A stretch of 64,000 nt of DNA from Hysterium pulicare CBS 123377. Its lineage: Eukaryota > Ascomycota > Dothideomycetes > Hysteriales > Hysteriaceae. The position numbers and the translations under genes were made by a program. The notes under the pieces were generated by a model. The model was not told where the DNA came from. It saw only the letters and a list, made by a program, of their open reading frames with translations, and did not search any database. Shown piece by piece: positions 23,163 through 34,853 of this stretch; positions within the stretch are counted from its first letter, which is position 1; every line of letters begins with the position of its first letter. The DNA is taken from assembly GCA_000467715.1 (NCBI GenBank), contig AJFK01000065.1, forward strand, positions 91,793-155,792. Reading direction: 5' to 3'.

Positions 23163-25545
23163 AAAGCGGGGAAAGAGAACGCGTTGCCCGACATAGAGGA
23201 CCAAAAATAGCAGCTTATTGACCCCGTTGATCTGAAGATCTCTTACTCCTTCGTATGGATACAGCCGATTGAAGGCCTTGTTGTAGCTTGGGCAGCAATG
23301 GTATGCGACATCGATCAGATCGGTGTAGATTGCGGCAACCAGAGGAAAATGCTTGCATTCCGAGGATTTCTTCGGACTCTTACTGGATAAGTCCGTCAGC
23401 ACCAGAAAGTCCACGTCGCCTGTATCTACGTCCCAACGCGTTTCCGTCAAGCCCGAGTATCGACTGCAAAAGTCCCTCCGAGGACCTAAATTCGGGATTG
23501 TGGCAGTATCCATGCTCAAATCCAAGAACCGGCTATCCTACGTTCTCGCTCATGCAATCATACCCACTGCGACTCCTTCTACAGGGTATCTCACCCTGGT
23601 TCATTATCGTAAAGAAGCACAGTTCGGCGTGGGATATGAACAACGCCTCAGATGGAGTCCGCCTCATCAGCATCTGCAACATCTCAGCATCATTTCCTTT
23701 TTTCTAATCGCATGAGCTGTAGGACGAAACCGACCATGTCCCTCATACTATACTCAGCATGGCAAGGATTTTGAGCGTCCTTGAGCTTTCGGCATGCAGT
23801 GTGCCCTTTATGCACCCAACTTGCATGCACTTGCGCCTTCCTATTTGCCTACTATGTAAGAAATGTCCGCCAACCTCCATCTCGCACCACCACTGCCCCG
23901 CCTTCACCGCCATAACGAGGGTATATGCAACATAGCCAGGTCTTTCTCGTCACATGCATACGTCTACCGTTATCCACGCCGCCTTCTATAGTCGGCGAAC
24001 GTCATAGCGGGTCTACAGGCAACTCGGGGAGTCGATCTGATAAGCATCGTTCCAGGCCATTCTCTGATCAACGAAATTGAAAGCCGACTCAAAGCGCAGC
24101 AAAGCAAAATGAAGCGACAATCAGGTGATGAAGGAAGAAATACCTCCAGGCGGGGTGACCAGTATCAGCTGCGGGTTCATTGACCCACAATCAATGCTTC
24201 CTACCACACCACAGTATTGAAGCATACATGAGCATACATACCGTTTACCCCTCCACCACAGGAGCTCACCCCTTGTCGGCCCTAATTGCACCAGTGCCAC
24301 AGTCCTGGTGCGATTGGTTTTTCGGCACGCACGATGCATCGTGGCGTTCCTGTACCGAGTTGTTTCGCTGCAGAGGTGTGTCGCAGTAATCGAAAAAGCC
24401 TCACCGATCAGGACGTGGTCATGGATGTTGCGAACAACATAGCATAGAAGCACCGAAGATCGAATCAATCAGAGTGCATCTAATACAATGACGACGCCGG
24501 TCTTGCTACTTGTGCTGGTGAGATATTGCTTTGGTAGGATCTGACGGCACGGGACGGTCTTACACGCATGTCTTGGAAACTGGTGACGTACGCCTACGAT
24601 GTGTCTCCTACGAAAAATTCAGGAAAACGAGCAAGGATCCACATATGGTTCGCATTGTATTGGACAAGCCTGGACGCAACGAATGAGAATGATACGACGC
24701 CCGATTTCGTGTCCATTACAAAGGCTGCGGCACGCGCGGGCGGAAGGACGGGCGGGAGGCACGAGGCGAGACGCGTCGAGGACTTCCTACGGGTAAGGCA
24801 ATGGGGTTAGAGTTGCTTATGTGAGATGTATATGTTTGCACATCCAAGGCCGATGACGCATTTGGGACTGCATGGATGGCAGAGGTCTATGAAGCAGATA
24901 TGTGAACATGGATGCAGGTGTGGCTGTAGCGGCATTTGATTTTAACCGCTCTTCTATAGCCCTTCATAATCCCAAAAATCTGCTCCCCTTGATTGACTTG
25001 GTTCACAACCTACTCGATGAAGGAGAAAGCAAAAAAATGACCGGAGTACTTCATCGGAATGCCTAGTATTTAGTCACCAACCAGCATCGAGAAAAGCTCA
25101 AAGCGCCTAAGCTGCAAGTGAATCATTGAACCCCAATGAAGCCTGGTGATAACCGTACATATTCTGAATGATGGGGACCTGTAAAATGAAAGCAAGAGAA
25201 AGAAAAAACTCCTAATCTAAATGGGGGAATGAGAACACAGATTCCGTTCTCGATGTGGCAAAAAGAAAGAGTTGAAGTGAATCAAACGAAAGCAAAGGAA
25301 GCACGAATGTGAAGGCTTTTTCTTAATGTTCTGCAATTGTGGATATGAAGTCGTGGCAAGAATCCTTGGCGTGAATTTTCTCTTTCGTGGAAAAAGGCAG
25401 GCTTAGCCCTGGGCTGTCATGTTCGAAATTCGGGTGATCGTCGCTGTGCGTAATATCGCACCCGAATATCGGTAGGGCGGTGGGCAGCAAGCAACAAGCA
25501 CGGTTGCAGTCTCGGTCGGCCGGTTGGACAAATCGCGTCTTGTTA
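23163..25545. other. Long intergenic stretch
   Basis: About 2.4 kb. A minus-strand frame of 155 codons (23058-23525) and overlapping plus frames to 23715 are present, but none shows family resemblance. The rest has no coding signal. Confidence 0.4.
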
Positions 25546-26756
25546 TTAGGCTTTCTTGCCGTTGATGGCCTTCAGTTCGACATCACTGTGATTACAGTCA
25601 GCATTGAACCTGGTTTCCATGTGCAGATAATGTAGGCAATGCGGAGGGAAATTAATGTCTCAATATTTGGTCTTCAGGGAAAGTGGTGTTTAAAGGCAAA
25701 TGCAAGGACATTAATGAAGTAGACAGGAGTTTCAACAACGCGAGCTTTGTGGAGAAGACGTAAAGGATGTGATCGGATATGATAGCGACAACGGACAAGG
25801 AGATATTACTCAACACAGATCTTGGGAACTTACAAGACCAAATAGGCGTTAGGAGGAATGTGGCCAGGGAAGCCGCTGCAGAACACTTGTTAGTACAGGC
25901 TTGATCTTCTGGATTTACAAAGTGAACCATGCAACGCATCGATATCAATGTCGTGAGGGTTGGGCTCGGGAGAGGGATTTGCGGCAGAAAGCAACGCTCG
26001 GGTTGCATGGCGATCTGCAAGTGGCCGAGTTGCCGACAACATTCATCTCTCTGGGGAACGACAGGCGCAGGATCGATATTGTCGTGCTTCGCCATCATAT
26101 TCCCGATGCTGAAATTGGAGAGTCTTCCAATGCCGAGTAGAGAACTGTTGTTGCTTACCGCTCACCATAGCCATAATCACTTGCATAATTGTCAGTCTTG
26201 GTGCTCACTTCCGCAACGATTCAAGAGACATGGAGTGATGATGTGGACCATATCAAATCTGTCCAATGGATGCCATTACGTACCTTGAAATGGTCAGCGT
26301 AGCCTTCTCGCCTAACGACATGGGCTGTGGATTGCTGCCGCTGCCTAGTATCCCCTCATCCCAGCCTGCATTGCAGAAGTCAGTTCATCGCTGCGCAAAC
26401 TTCAATTTTGTCGTGCGTCCAGTTGAGTTCAACGGGGTAGGAGGAGGATTCTCTGCTTGTTGGACTCTTACCCTTAATGACGCGGCCTTGTCCGATTGGA
26501 GTAACCAAGTCTCCTCGCCCGACGGAGGAGTCGAATCTTGTACATGGACTTCAGCACTGGCATCTCGATGGAGCGGCATGCCTAGAAGGGAGATGGTGGA
26601 GGCAGACGCCGGGGGAACTCACTGCGTGCCTTTGTAGCCGTTGGCTGCCTGGTCCTGGTCGAAGAGCCAACCAGTGTACTCCATGGCTACTGTGTCGCCC
26701 GCTTTGGGGATGTCGACGCCGTTGCCCTCCTTGAGTATCCGTTTCTCGACACCCAT
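25546..26756 (-). CDS. FPR1: FKBP12-type peptidyl-prolyl cis-trans isomerase
   Basis: Cytosolic prolyl isomerase, the receptor of rapamycin and FK506 in fungi. Six exons: 26756-26623, 26536-26472, 26365-26284, 26179-26159, 25875-25834 and 25585-25546; total 127 residues. The start follows the family N-terminus MGVEKRILKEGNG. Splicing assembles VAMEYTGWLFD, FDSSVGRGD, GQGRVIKGWDEGIL, MSLGEKATLTIS, SDYGYGERGFPGHIPPNA and LVFDVELKAI in order, so active-site Tyr, Asp, Phe, Val, Ile and Trp positions are present. Exon 4 is only 21 nt. Two introns (283 and 248 nt) are unusually long for this window. The frame stays open upstream of 26756 without an ATG, so a longer leader isoform cannot be excluded. 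Confidence 0.92.
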
Positions 26757-28865
26757 GCTGGCAAGCTGTTTGATGCGAGGAGAACGGGTAGCTTGAGCTT
26801 GCTGTGTAGCCGCTCTGGTCAATTACGTGATGCGGGGTGCTTGGTGGGGTTCTGGTGAATGCAGGTGGGCTGGAGGGACGATGGAGGAGTTGGATGCAGC
26901 GGAGCAGCAACAAAGGGGGCCGCTCCGGCTTTAAGAAGTGAAGAGACAGAAGGAGGCTCTGTGGCAGTCAGGCTGAGGGCTGAAGTCACTGCTGCGCGTC
27001 CGGCTTGAGCGTGGCTACAGCACGACAAGGTCAAGGGCGCTGCAGAGGCCGTGGCATCATCGGTTTGGGGGCTTCTGCCGTGCGGTGCTCTGCAGAGTCT
27101 GCATCAAACCGTTTGACCCCCCGCATGTGTGGAGGATTATCTCTTAGGCCTGGCTCGGATGCTCCCCGATGGTGAAGCCGTTTGAGGCCTCACAGCAGCT
27201 AAAGCCGAGTCCAATCCCGGGAAAACAGTCCAACCGTTGTCGGGCCCGCAGCTGACCTCTCCCTGCGAGACCTGATTCGGTCTCTGATACAAATCGAAGG
27301 GGCGCGTTTCCACCCAGCTGTATCCCGAGAAGCACCGGCTGCCCGCTCCAGCACTAATCCGGCTGGTGCACAACTCTGCTCTCAACAATCCGCCATCCGC
27401 AAGCGAACAGAGAACATTGTCATCTCTGGTCACTAGCATTCTTGCTGCATTTCCTTTCGAGAAAACTCTGCTCTGGGAGCCGACGTCGTCACACACGGGC
27501 TAGAGAATGCACTGCATGCCGCTACCACACATAGTGGTCGTCGGTCGAGGTACAGCAGGCGACGTTCTCGAGCTACTATCCAACATGGCGAAGTCAATTG
27601 ATCGGCTACGACATGTCAAGAAAGCAACATGTTCGGCAGTCTCAAAGGGTCCGCGTGCCTCTTCCTCCTGCTGTTCGTTGCCGAAGAGCGCATCGAATGC
27701 TGCCCGAATTGCGTCCAAAAGTTACATTACTCGAAGCCACGAGACCACTTGTCATCAGCTAGCAGCGAAGATCTGTAATGCAGAAGCAGATGTCGGTTGA
27801 GATGTGCTCTCGGACGGTGGGATCTGCAACGCGAAGCCCAACTCTATGCCGGCCGCCGCCATTCAGAGCATCATACTGCCATCTTGATAATGCAGACTCA
27901 AAGTTAAATTCCACTTCAGCTATGTCCAAACTTGCTCCCCCAGGGCTAATCCTGCTACCTACTCAAGACCCATATTTATCCGAACCGCCGCGCTATCCTT
28001 TGGGCATATCGCAAGACAACCAGGTAAATTCATTGGGCGCGAATAGTCCCCGCAACAAGCATCCTCCGCTGCACCTTGAGCTCTACCCGGGCGCAAGTAC
28101 TACTCTTTAACTCCCAGCCCAATAACAGTGCAGCGGAGGGCGATTAGTGCTTCCGAAGCGTCCCAGACACGAAAACATGGTCACGGCTGCTGGAGAGGCA
28201 TTGCTAATGTCTGGAGACACCGTCATTGTTTGCGGAAAAAAGACCCCGAGAGGATATCAAATTGATAGCAAGTTAGCAACCGAGAGGGTGAGTGGCTAGC
28301 GCACGTTCTTATCACACGTGCACCTTGTGATGAGTGAAGCAGCCATCCCACTCTCCTCCAGCCAGACCACCCGGACCCCACCCTGCTCAGCGTGTCCTGT
28401 ACGTCAAGCAAAATCGATCGTGAGGGCACCGTGCCGTGCCCTGGGTTCCCCAATAACTTGGTTTGGGTCATGCCTTCGCATTTATGGGATGCTTTCTCCG
28501 CCCAGGATTGGTCCGTGGGACTGCGCTTGCAGCGGTTAAGGATCCACGGCATGCTGGACCGCTGCCTGTTCAGCCCCACGCTTCTGGCGCAAGATACCCG
28601 AAACGGTGCGGCATGTTGCAAGGCCAATCCACCTCGCCTCTAAGATGCGCATAGCTCGCGTGAGGCCCCGAACTTCATTATCAGTTGCTGAAAGTAGGTA
28701 CATACAATGATTGCTTCTTGTGGGCGGTCAATGTCTCGTTGATAGTGAAGGGCCTGATCGGAATATGCGCAATGTCGCTCAGACGACTGTCATTGGTGGC
28801 ACCGTTATTCCGCATACGAAGGTTTTTGAGATTTGCATAAACGCCAGCCTGTGGATGATACATAT
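26757..28865. other. Intergenic, about 2.1 kb
   Basis: FKBP promoter region and 3' flank of the histidinol phosphatase gene. A minus frame at 27500-27718 has a protein-like stretch (AIRAAFDALFGNEQQEEEA) but no start and no neighbouring exons that join it. Left uncalled. Confidence 0.4.
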
Positions 28866-29900
28866 TTATTGATTAGCAGCCCAGAAAGAATGCGTTTCAA
28901 GTTCGGCCAAGGTTATGCTGCAGAAGTCGGGAGTGGAAGATTGATCCGGAGTTTCGATGGTGCCGTCCACGTAATGAATCTGCTGGATTCCAGTCTTCCG
29001 TAAGAAATCAAGTAATTGGACGTAATGGGTGCCAACTTGATCCACGGAATGGCTATCATCAGACATTGTGAAACGTCCGCCCATTTGAAGGAACATCTGG
29101 GAAACTGTCAGAAAATTCGACGAACGCCAGAGAAGGAGCGGTGTGACTAACCTCACAGACTGGAAGGCATGGATACGGTTCAGCCATGCCTTTCCGCAGC
29201 CCCGAAGAGTTCAGTTCCAGGACGCCCCCATACGAAGCAATGTACTCCAAATTACGTTGCATTCTTTTCCACACACCCTCATATCCTTTGAACGCTCCGT
29301 CTCGATCATCGCTCAACAGTCGGATGACATCGAAGTGTCCCACAACCGGAGGCCGAAGAGCCTGTAGCATCCCGTATTGTGAATCAAAATAATATTCGAA
29401 CAGCCTCTCGTCCGTGCCGCCTGCTTTCGACCGAGCAGCGTCGTATGAAGATTTATCAAAGTCAATGGGGATAGTATGGACATGATGGACGGAACCAATG
29501 AAGAAGTCGTACGAGTGTTTGACCTGTAGTTCTCTTATGAGCTGGAGGGATGAGGGTCGGATCCATTCAGTCTCAAATCCAACTAGTATCTTAATCTTCG
29601 AGGCATATGCTTCCCGAAGTCGGCGAGCTTCGACGTAGAAGGCATCAGCCAGCTCCACCAGGCCTTCCACGGTATAGAATGCTTCCTGCTGGCAAGCTTA
29701 GTGAGTGACGGTCCTTGCGGAAAATAATTGAAAAGCTTGCGCACTTCTTCAGGATAGAAATCTTCTTTGTCTCGAGGCATGTGTTCTGTAAGCGAATAAA
29801 CCTGAAAACCCTTGCCTATCGCGGTTTGCACCATCTCCTCCAGCGTGTTCTTTGCATGGCAACAGAATTGTCCAGAATGGCTGTGGTGTGAGAAGGGCAT
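28866..29900 (-). CDS. HIS2: Histidinol phosphatase, PHP family
   Basis: Hydrolyses L-histidinol phosphate to histidinol, the eighth step of histidine synthesis. Three exons (29900-29745, 29688-29152, 29096-28866) give 307 residues; both introns are 55-56 nt. PHP metal-binding motifs are all visible in order: HSHSGQFC at the N-terminus, YSLTEHMPR, GFETEW, GSVHHVHTIP, VVGHFDVIRL, LELNSSGLRKG and, across the second splice, MSDDSHSVDQVG. The length matches fungal HIS2 proteins. The first splice junction could be shifted by three bases, since the acceptor reads CAGCAG. Confidence 0.93.
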
Positions 29901-30507
29901 TGTTAGTGCGATAGGGTCAAAGTAGGCCTGGAGGGACGAGAGGATGTGGTATGAGTTTTCCGAGGTTTATAATTATGTAACCTAGGTGTATTCAAGTAGG
30001 AGTAGGTATACAATGCAAGGGTTTTGTCTCGTGGATTCTCTTGGCATTAATCCAGAAGCGCGGAGGTGCGTTGAAGGTTATAACGTAGCGGCGAGAGAAG
30101 CATCTGTCTTGGCCAAAACAATTCAGGCACCGGACAAGACAACATCTGAGGTTGAGATAAAGCTGCATGGTTGTGGTGACGTCGAAGCACGAAAATAAAC
30201 AATCACAATCCACATCCATGGCCTCGGCTTGACTCGATCAGGAAACCCGCCCGTCACCTATTTGGGACGTGAGGAAGCACGAAACGTCTTTCAAACTTCA
30301 GAGGCAACTCGCGGGCTGGATGTGTATACGAAGGGTTCAAGTTCAAGATACATTCAAAGCTGTGGCCAAGTTTCTGGTTGTGCCTTTGGTTTCCGTACAA
30401 TTTGCGAGCAGCTTCCCAGCTTCCTACTCGAGGAGGTAAGTAGCTTCCTGTTGTGCAAGCTCCCTGCACAGCTGTCCCCCTCGACGAAGCATGTACAACC
30501 TCAAACT
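29901..30507. other. Intergenic, about 600 bases
   Basis: Promoter of the histidinol phosphatase gene and 3' flank of the next gene. No element recognised. Confidence 0.5.
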
Positions 30508-31197
30508 CTACTCCTCTTCGTACCTCTCATCCACAAAATCCTCTGCCTGCTTTAAAGCTTTACCCTCAATCCTCCTCCTCTCCTCTTCCTTCTCATCCTC
30601 ATGCGGGATAAATTTCCTCATAACCCTCTGCACATACTCCTTTGGAACCCCCATCTTGAGCGCGTCTGCTATGCCCATATTCATCCTATGAATATACTCT
30701 CTCTTAGGCACATCATCCTCGACCCGCTTCCTGTCAATGTAGACGAGCATGGTTTTAATCTGATGGGCCTTAGTAACGTCAACCCACCCTTCATGCTTTT
30801 TTGAATCCGAAACCCAGTACTCGCATTGAAGAAATTCTTTGGTATAAGCTTTCGGAACTCCTTCGTTTCGATCAAGCCGGGCTTCATCTGTCGGTAGAAG
30901 AGAGTAGACGAGGCCATAGACTTCATCCGCTTTTCCGCTCAGGTCCTGTTGCCTACCCTCCTGTGGCCTCGAGGCTTTGCCATCTGTGGGATCCATAGAT
31001 TTCGTCTCGACAACGTCTGCGTATCCCCTTCCATTGATTATCCATTTATACCCTGCCAGACGAGCCACGCCCAGGTATGTTGAAGTCGGGCAACGGAGCT
31101 CCATCTGGTGAAGCCAGAGATTGCTTCCGTAGCCGAAATAGACCGTCTGACTGTCTTTTAATATTGGGGCCTGATTCGATGATGATAAGAAAGCCAT
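30508..31197 (-). CDS. Gamma-glutamylcyclotransferase-like (AIG2/GGCT fold) protein
   Basis: Single exon, 229 residues. The fold signature YFGYGSNLWLHQM sits near residue 20, followed by the strand KWIINGRGYADVV and EVYGLVYSLLPTDEARLDRNEG, whose acidic DRNEG region provides the catalytic Glu in this family. The C-terminal 60 residues are highly charged and helical (HEDEKEEERRRIEG), beyond the enzymatic fold. Family members cleave gamma-glutamyl amino acids to 5-oxoproline, part of glutathione turnover, though fungal paralogues are mostly untested. The start at 31197 is the first ATG and fits the fold. Confidence 0.85.
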   Translation of the reverse strand: MAFLSSSNQAPILKDSQTVYFGYGSNLWLHQMELRCPTSTYLGVARLAGYKWIINGRGYADVVETKSMDPTDGKASRPQEGRQQDLSGKADEVYGLVYSLLPTDEARLDRNEGVPKAYTKEFLQCEYWVSDSKKHEGWVDVTKAHQIKTMLVYIDRKRVEDDVPKREYIHRMNMGIADALKMGVPKEYVQRVMRKFIPHEDEKEEERRRIEGKALKQAEDFVDERYEEE

Positions 31198-31812
31198 AGT
31201 TTCAAGCGGGAAGGAGCAAGCTATGAGTAGAAGTCTTCGTGCTGAGATCGGCGGCGGAGTTTTATCAGTGGAGATTGGGTGTTGACTTGGAATGACTCAT
31301 GAATTACACAAAAGCTAATTGATTCCCACCAAGAATCATGGTTGACTCATAGACACCCCTCTATTGTGCTACTTCTTGGTCTACCGAGCGCGCTGAGATA
31401 TCGAATGTGTGTAATGCAGGAAGCTGTTCGTTGAGGGAAAGTTTAGGCTCGGAAATAAGCCGCTTCCGATAGAGCACATAAACCAAATTGTCAAATTCTG
31501 TTCAAATGCCCCGAAAGCTTCTATACAAGTTCTGAACATAAACCCAGATATACGCGTGCATTGGAAACACCAGTTCACAAGTTTTGCAGATGAAAGATGT
31601 TTATATTTGAGATCGTACACGAGAAAGAAGGAGCAGGGAAAGGAAGTTCCCTAAAACCGAGTATCACTGGAGCTTGTAAAGCTACCACGACAGTGTGACC
31701 ATCACTCTCTAGACCTGAAACGCAGACTCGGCATCCGACCCAAGAACAGAGTTGCGATGATACTCCAACAACAGCAGCAATAATCATCAAACCAGTCCAA
31801 CGACTCCTTCGC
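31198..31812. other. Intergenic, about 600 bases
   Basis: Promoter of the cyclotransferase-like gene and 3' flank of the BAR-protein gene. No element recognised. Confidence 0.5.
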
Positions 31813-33249
31813 TCAAGCGCCTTCACGGCTCTTGCGGTAGCTGGCCTGTGCAGACAGAATTAGCATATGTCTAACGAAAAGAAAAGTCCAAGCAGATCGA
31901 ATTAATGCAAGTGAGGGTGAACACCCCAAAGATAGATATGTCACAACGCGAATCAGAAATCGGACAACTCATGGCGACGCACCTCCTGTTCGACCTGCAG
32001 CTGGTCGACAACGGGAGCCAGCTCCGATAGGATCTCGTAAGCCTTCTTGTGGTATTCAAGCTGTGCGGCGATCAGATCCGCAAGATTGCGGAGGGGTTCT
32101 GGGGTATCAAGGACCTATTGCAAGCAGATCAGCGATGTTTTTTGGAAAGAGTGTGTTAGATTGATGCGAAGGACTTTATGTTCCCGGCAACTGTAACACT
32201 CACGTTCTTCATTACGCCAACTGCTTCCTCCGTTTGTCCAACAAATTCATCCTCGGCCTGCTCAACCTTGGCCCTTGCTTCCTCGCCCATCTCTTCCTCC
32301 ATACCGTCTTTTCGCCCTGCCTGCTGCCCTGGCAAATGGAAGCCCGGCCCACTCTTAGCATTCGCTTTTGTAGCATCAAGTGTCAACCTGGCATTCTCCA
32401 CCGCCTTGCGTGCTCGGGTTGCAAACATGATATTTGTGTTCAATGTTGTGCTCCAACCAGCCAAGAATCGACTTTGGATCTGTGCATCTTGTGCCAATCG
32501 GGCCTCTCCAACCTTCTCACTCGCAATTGCGTACTTCTCGAGAGCGGTGGCCAAAGGGTCCTCACCAGCACCGGCATGCTCCCCAGATAGGACATGGGAA
32601 CTATTGAGCGAGGCGCGAGCAATAGCATGGCTGAATGTCTTCGGCTGGGGCTTCGCGGACGGAGGAGCTATGAGGGCGGCCTGGGCTTCTGCAGGTGAAG
32701 TCGCAGAGGAGAGAAGGTTGACTTTTTCAGACACGGTCCGGCCAAGGTCGTTAAAAGATTCACGAATGTTTGTCGGGTAGTCATATGCTTCGTTTGTATA
32801 TTGCGAACTATAGGTGATAACGTTGTCAGCGCATGCACAACATGAGAGGCCGTTGGGATTCGAATACGCATGGAGGTACCCTTACGTCACTTGTAACATC
32901 GTACTATGTACTTTCTTGAGGGCATCTACTCGCTTCTCGAGCTCAATGTAATCCGGAGGAAGTTGAGTCTACGATCAAGTCTATTAGTACCATGATATAA
33001 ATAGGACGGGGACGTAGTGAGGGGCGCCTGTCTCATGGCACTCGATAACCATAGGGGAAATCGCACCTTGTCCTCAGCCTGTCCGAGCTGTTCCTTGACA
33101 TACTGCTGAGTCCTGGTAGCAAAGGGTTGAAAGGAAGCACTGGTTAAGCCATGTCAGCAGGCTGCATCTTTCAAGAGAGCAGCAACGGATGCTGGATCGG
33201 TAGGAAATGCGTACGAGATATTCTTCCCGAAGGCTTGAAACTTATCCAT
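31813..33249 (-). CDS. BAR domain protein, Gvp36-like
   Basis: Predicted membrane-curvature protein acting in Golgi, endosome or vacuole traffic, by likeness to yeast Gvp36. Six exons (33249-33215, 33139-33067, 32968-32886, 32807-32204, 32114-31983, 31845-31813) give 319 residues. The start MDKFQAFGKNIS continues across the first splice as ASFQPFATRTQQYVKEQLGQ. Long helices typical of BAR domains follow: YIELEKRVDALKKVHSTML, LEKYAIASEKVGEARLAQD and NLADLIAAQLEYHKKAYEIL. The last exon adds only SYRKSREGA-type residues. All five introns are GT..AG, 75-137 nt. The C-terminus is short, so no SH3 domain is present, unlike Rvs167. Confidence 0.88.
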
Positions 33250-34853
33250 TCCGAGATCTGGTTCTGAATACTTCAATGGCGTTGTTGGTGTTGGTGGTGA
33301 TAATGCTGCTCCAGGTGGTGTTTGGCAAGCTTTATTACGTTCCAACGGTAGGTGTTCAGCACTGCGCCACATTCAGCGCCGCTCGAAGAGGCCGAAGCTT
33401 GACACCCGGACGCCTTTCCGTTCCCACTACCACACTTCCCTCCATCAAGGCATTTTCACTCCGCACAACACATCCAAACGTTATTCGGCTATGGGGTAGA
33501 TCAATTATGCTGGAGCCCATGTCAAGTCGTACTCCCTGCAAACGGACTCTCTAACGGGCCGTTCTTCATCAAGCTATTTGAAACAATTTAAGTACCAGTT
33601 CGTAGGTTATCAAGCTGCGAACAACTCTGGATTGCAGGAATGACGAGCCGCTTTCGCATGGTGCGACCTCACTGGCTATTCTAACAAGAACCTTATTTAT
33701 CCTGCGGCATTGGCCTTAGGCCATAGGCTTCGACTGTCAACCTTCTGCATGATTGACAACATTTATGCGGTGCCAGTTTCTGTGAAGAACAGATGCTCAG
33801 CAAACCCTTAGGTCTTGGGATACTTGAATGAACACGTTAGAAAAGCGGAGCCGCTCCAAAATAGTATGATCCTGCATTTAGAGCCACACGTGCGTCAGCC
33901 TCGATTCCGTAGACACCAATCCCGCTGACAGCCTCAGATACCCTATGACCTTACAATGCAAAGAAGCTATGAACCTAGGGTAGCTTGAGGTGATGCAAGA
34001 CTTTGTTCGAATGAAGAGGGTGTCTTACGATATGCAAACGAACGCAAATGCCGTCAAGTGCTAAAATATACATTGTAGGCGTATGGATGCTCAGAAACGA
34101 GAATGGTTCAAAGGAGGATCATGCGGGTATCAACATTCAACTCCAGATTCATTGGATACAGAAATAGGGACCGGAAACTGTACGATGTGGGGCGAATGCG
34201 TACCACGCGCAAGAATCAGAAAGTAAATTGGACAGCAATCGGTCCAAACATGGCGAAGCCATAAGTGAGTAGTCCAGTTGAACCGAAATCATGAAGTTCA
34301 ATTACACTGGGTACACGGGGCCCCAAATGTAAAGTAGTAGAAGTATAAGAATACAAAAAGAGATGCAATAGATGAAGGATGAGAATAGGAATGGGAACAT
34401 AAAATGCCGTGTCTCTACGCCGTCCATGTTCTGGGGTATCTAAGCATGCCAACATCTTGCCACCTGCCGTCCGTTCGGGTTGAAAATGACTTTTCTTCAA
34501 TGCGAAGTGAAATTCCATGTTTTCGTTTCCTGCTTGCCGTAGGACACGTCCGAAGAATAAGTTTAAAAAAATTGTGATAGACGGAATATAAACCGTCCGG
34601 GCTTTCATGAAAGAGCTGAATTGAGGCTGCATGTGAGTTGCAGGAAGCATCGTTGTGTATCGCCAAACTGCATGAACATGATGTTGTGCGATGCGTTGGC
34701 CTATGTGCCATCATGTTTGAAAACCGTGACCGAGCCTAGTGTGACGAGCGCTGCAGGTCGAGTGTTTCAAAAAGCATTGCGATCCTAACGACTGCGCTAC
34801 TCCGCAATCACGCGCAACGATCCGTGGCTTTGTCAGCACACCATTATACGGTA
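33250..34853. other. Intergenic, about 1.6 kb, with a tRNA-like relic
   Basis: BAR-gene promoter and 3' flank of the Zn2Cys6 gene. At 34774-34805 the minus strand resembles the 5' half of a tRNA (see findings). No protein gene recognised. Confidence 0.45.

Noticed and set aside
23058-23525. 155-codon minus-strand frame overlapping the end of the SDR pseudogene
   Set aside because: Looks somewhat protein-like but has no recognisable motif, overlaps a plus-strand relic and other open frames in the same stretch, and no supporting exons were found.
27500-27718. Minus-strand frame containing AIRAAFDALFGNEQQEEEA
   Set aside because: No ATG start and no neighbouring exon that joins in phase. Could be a fragment, but evidence is insufficient.
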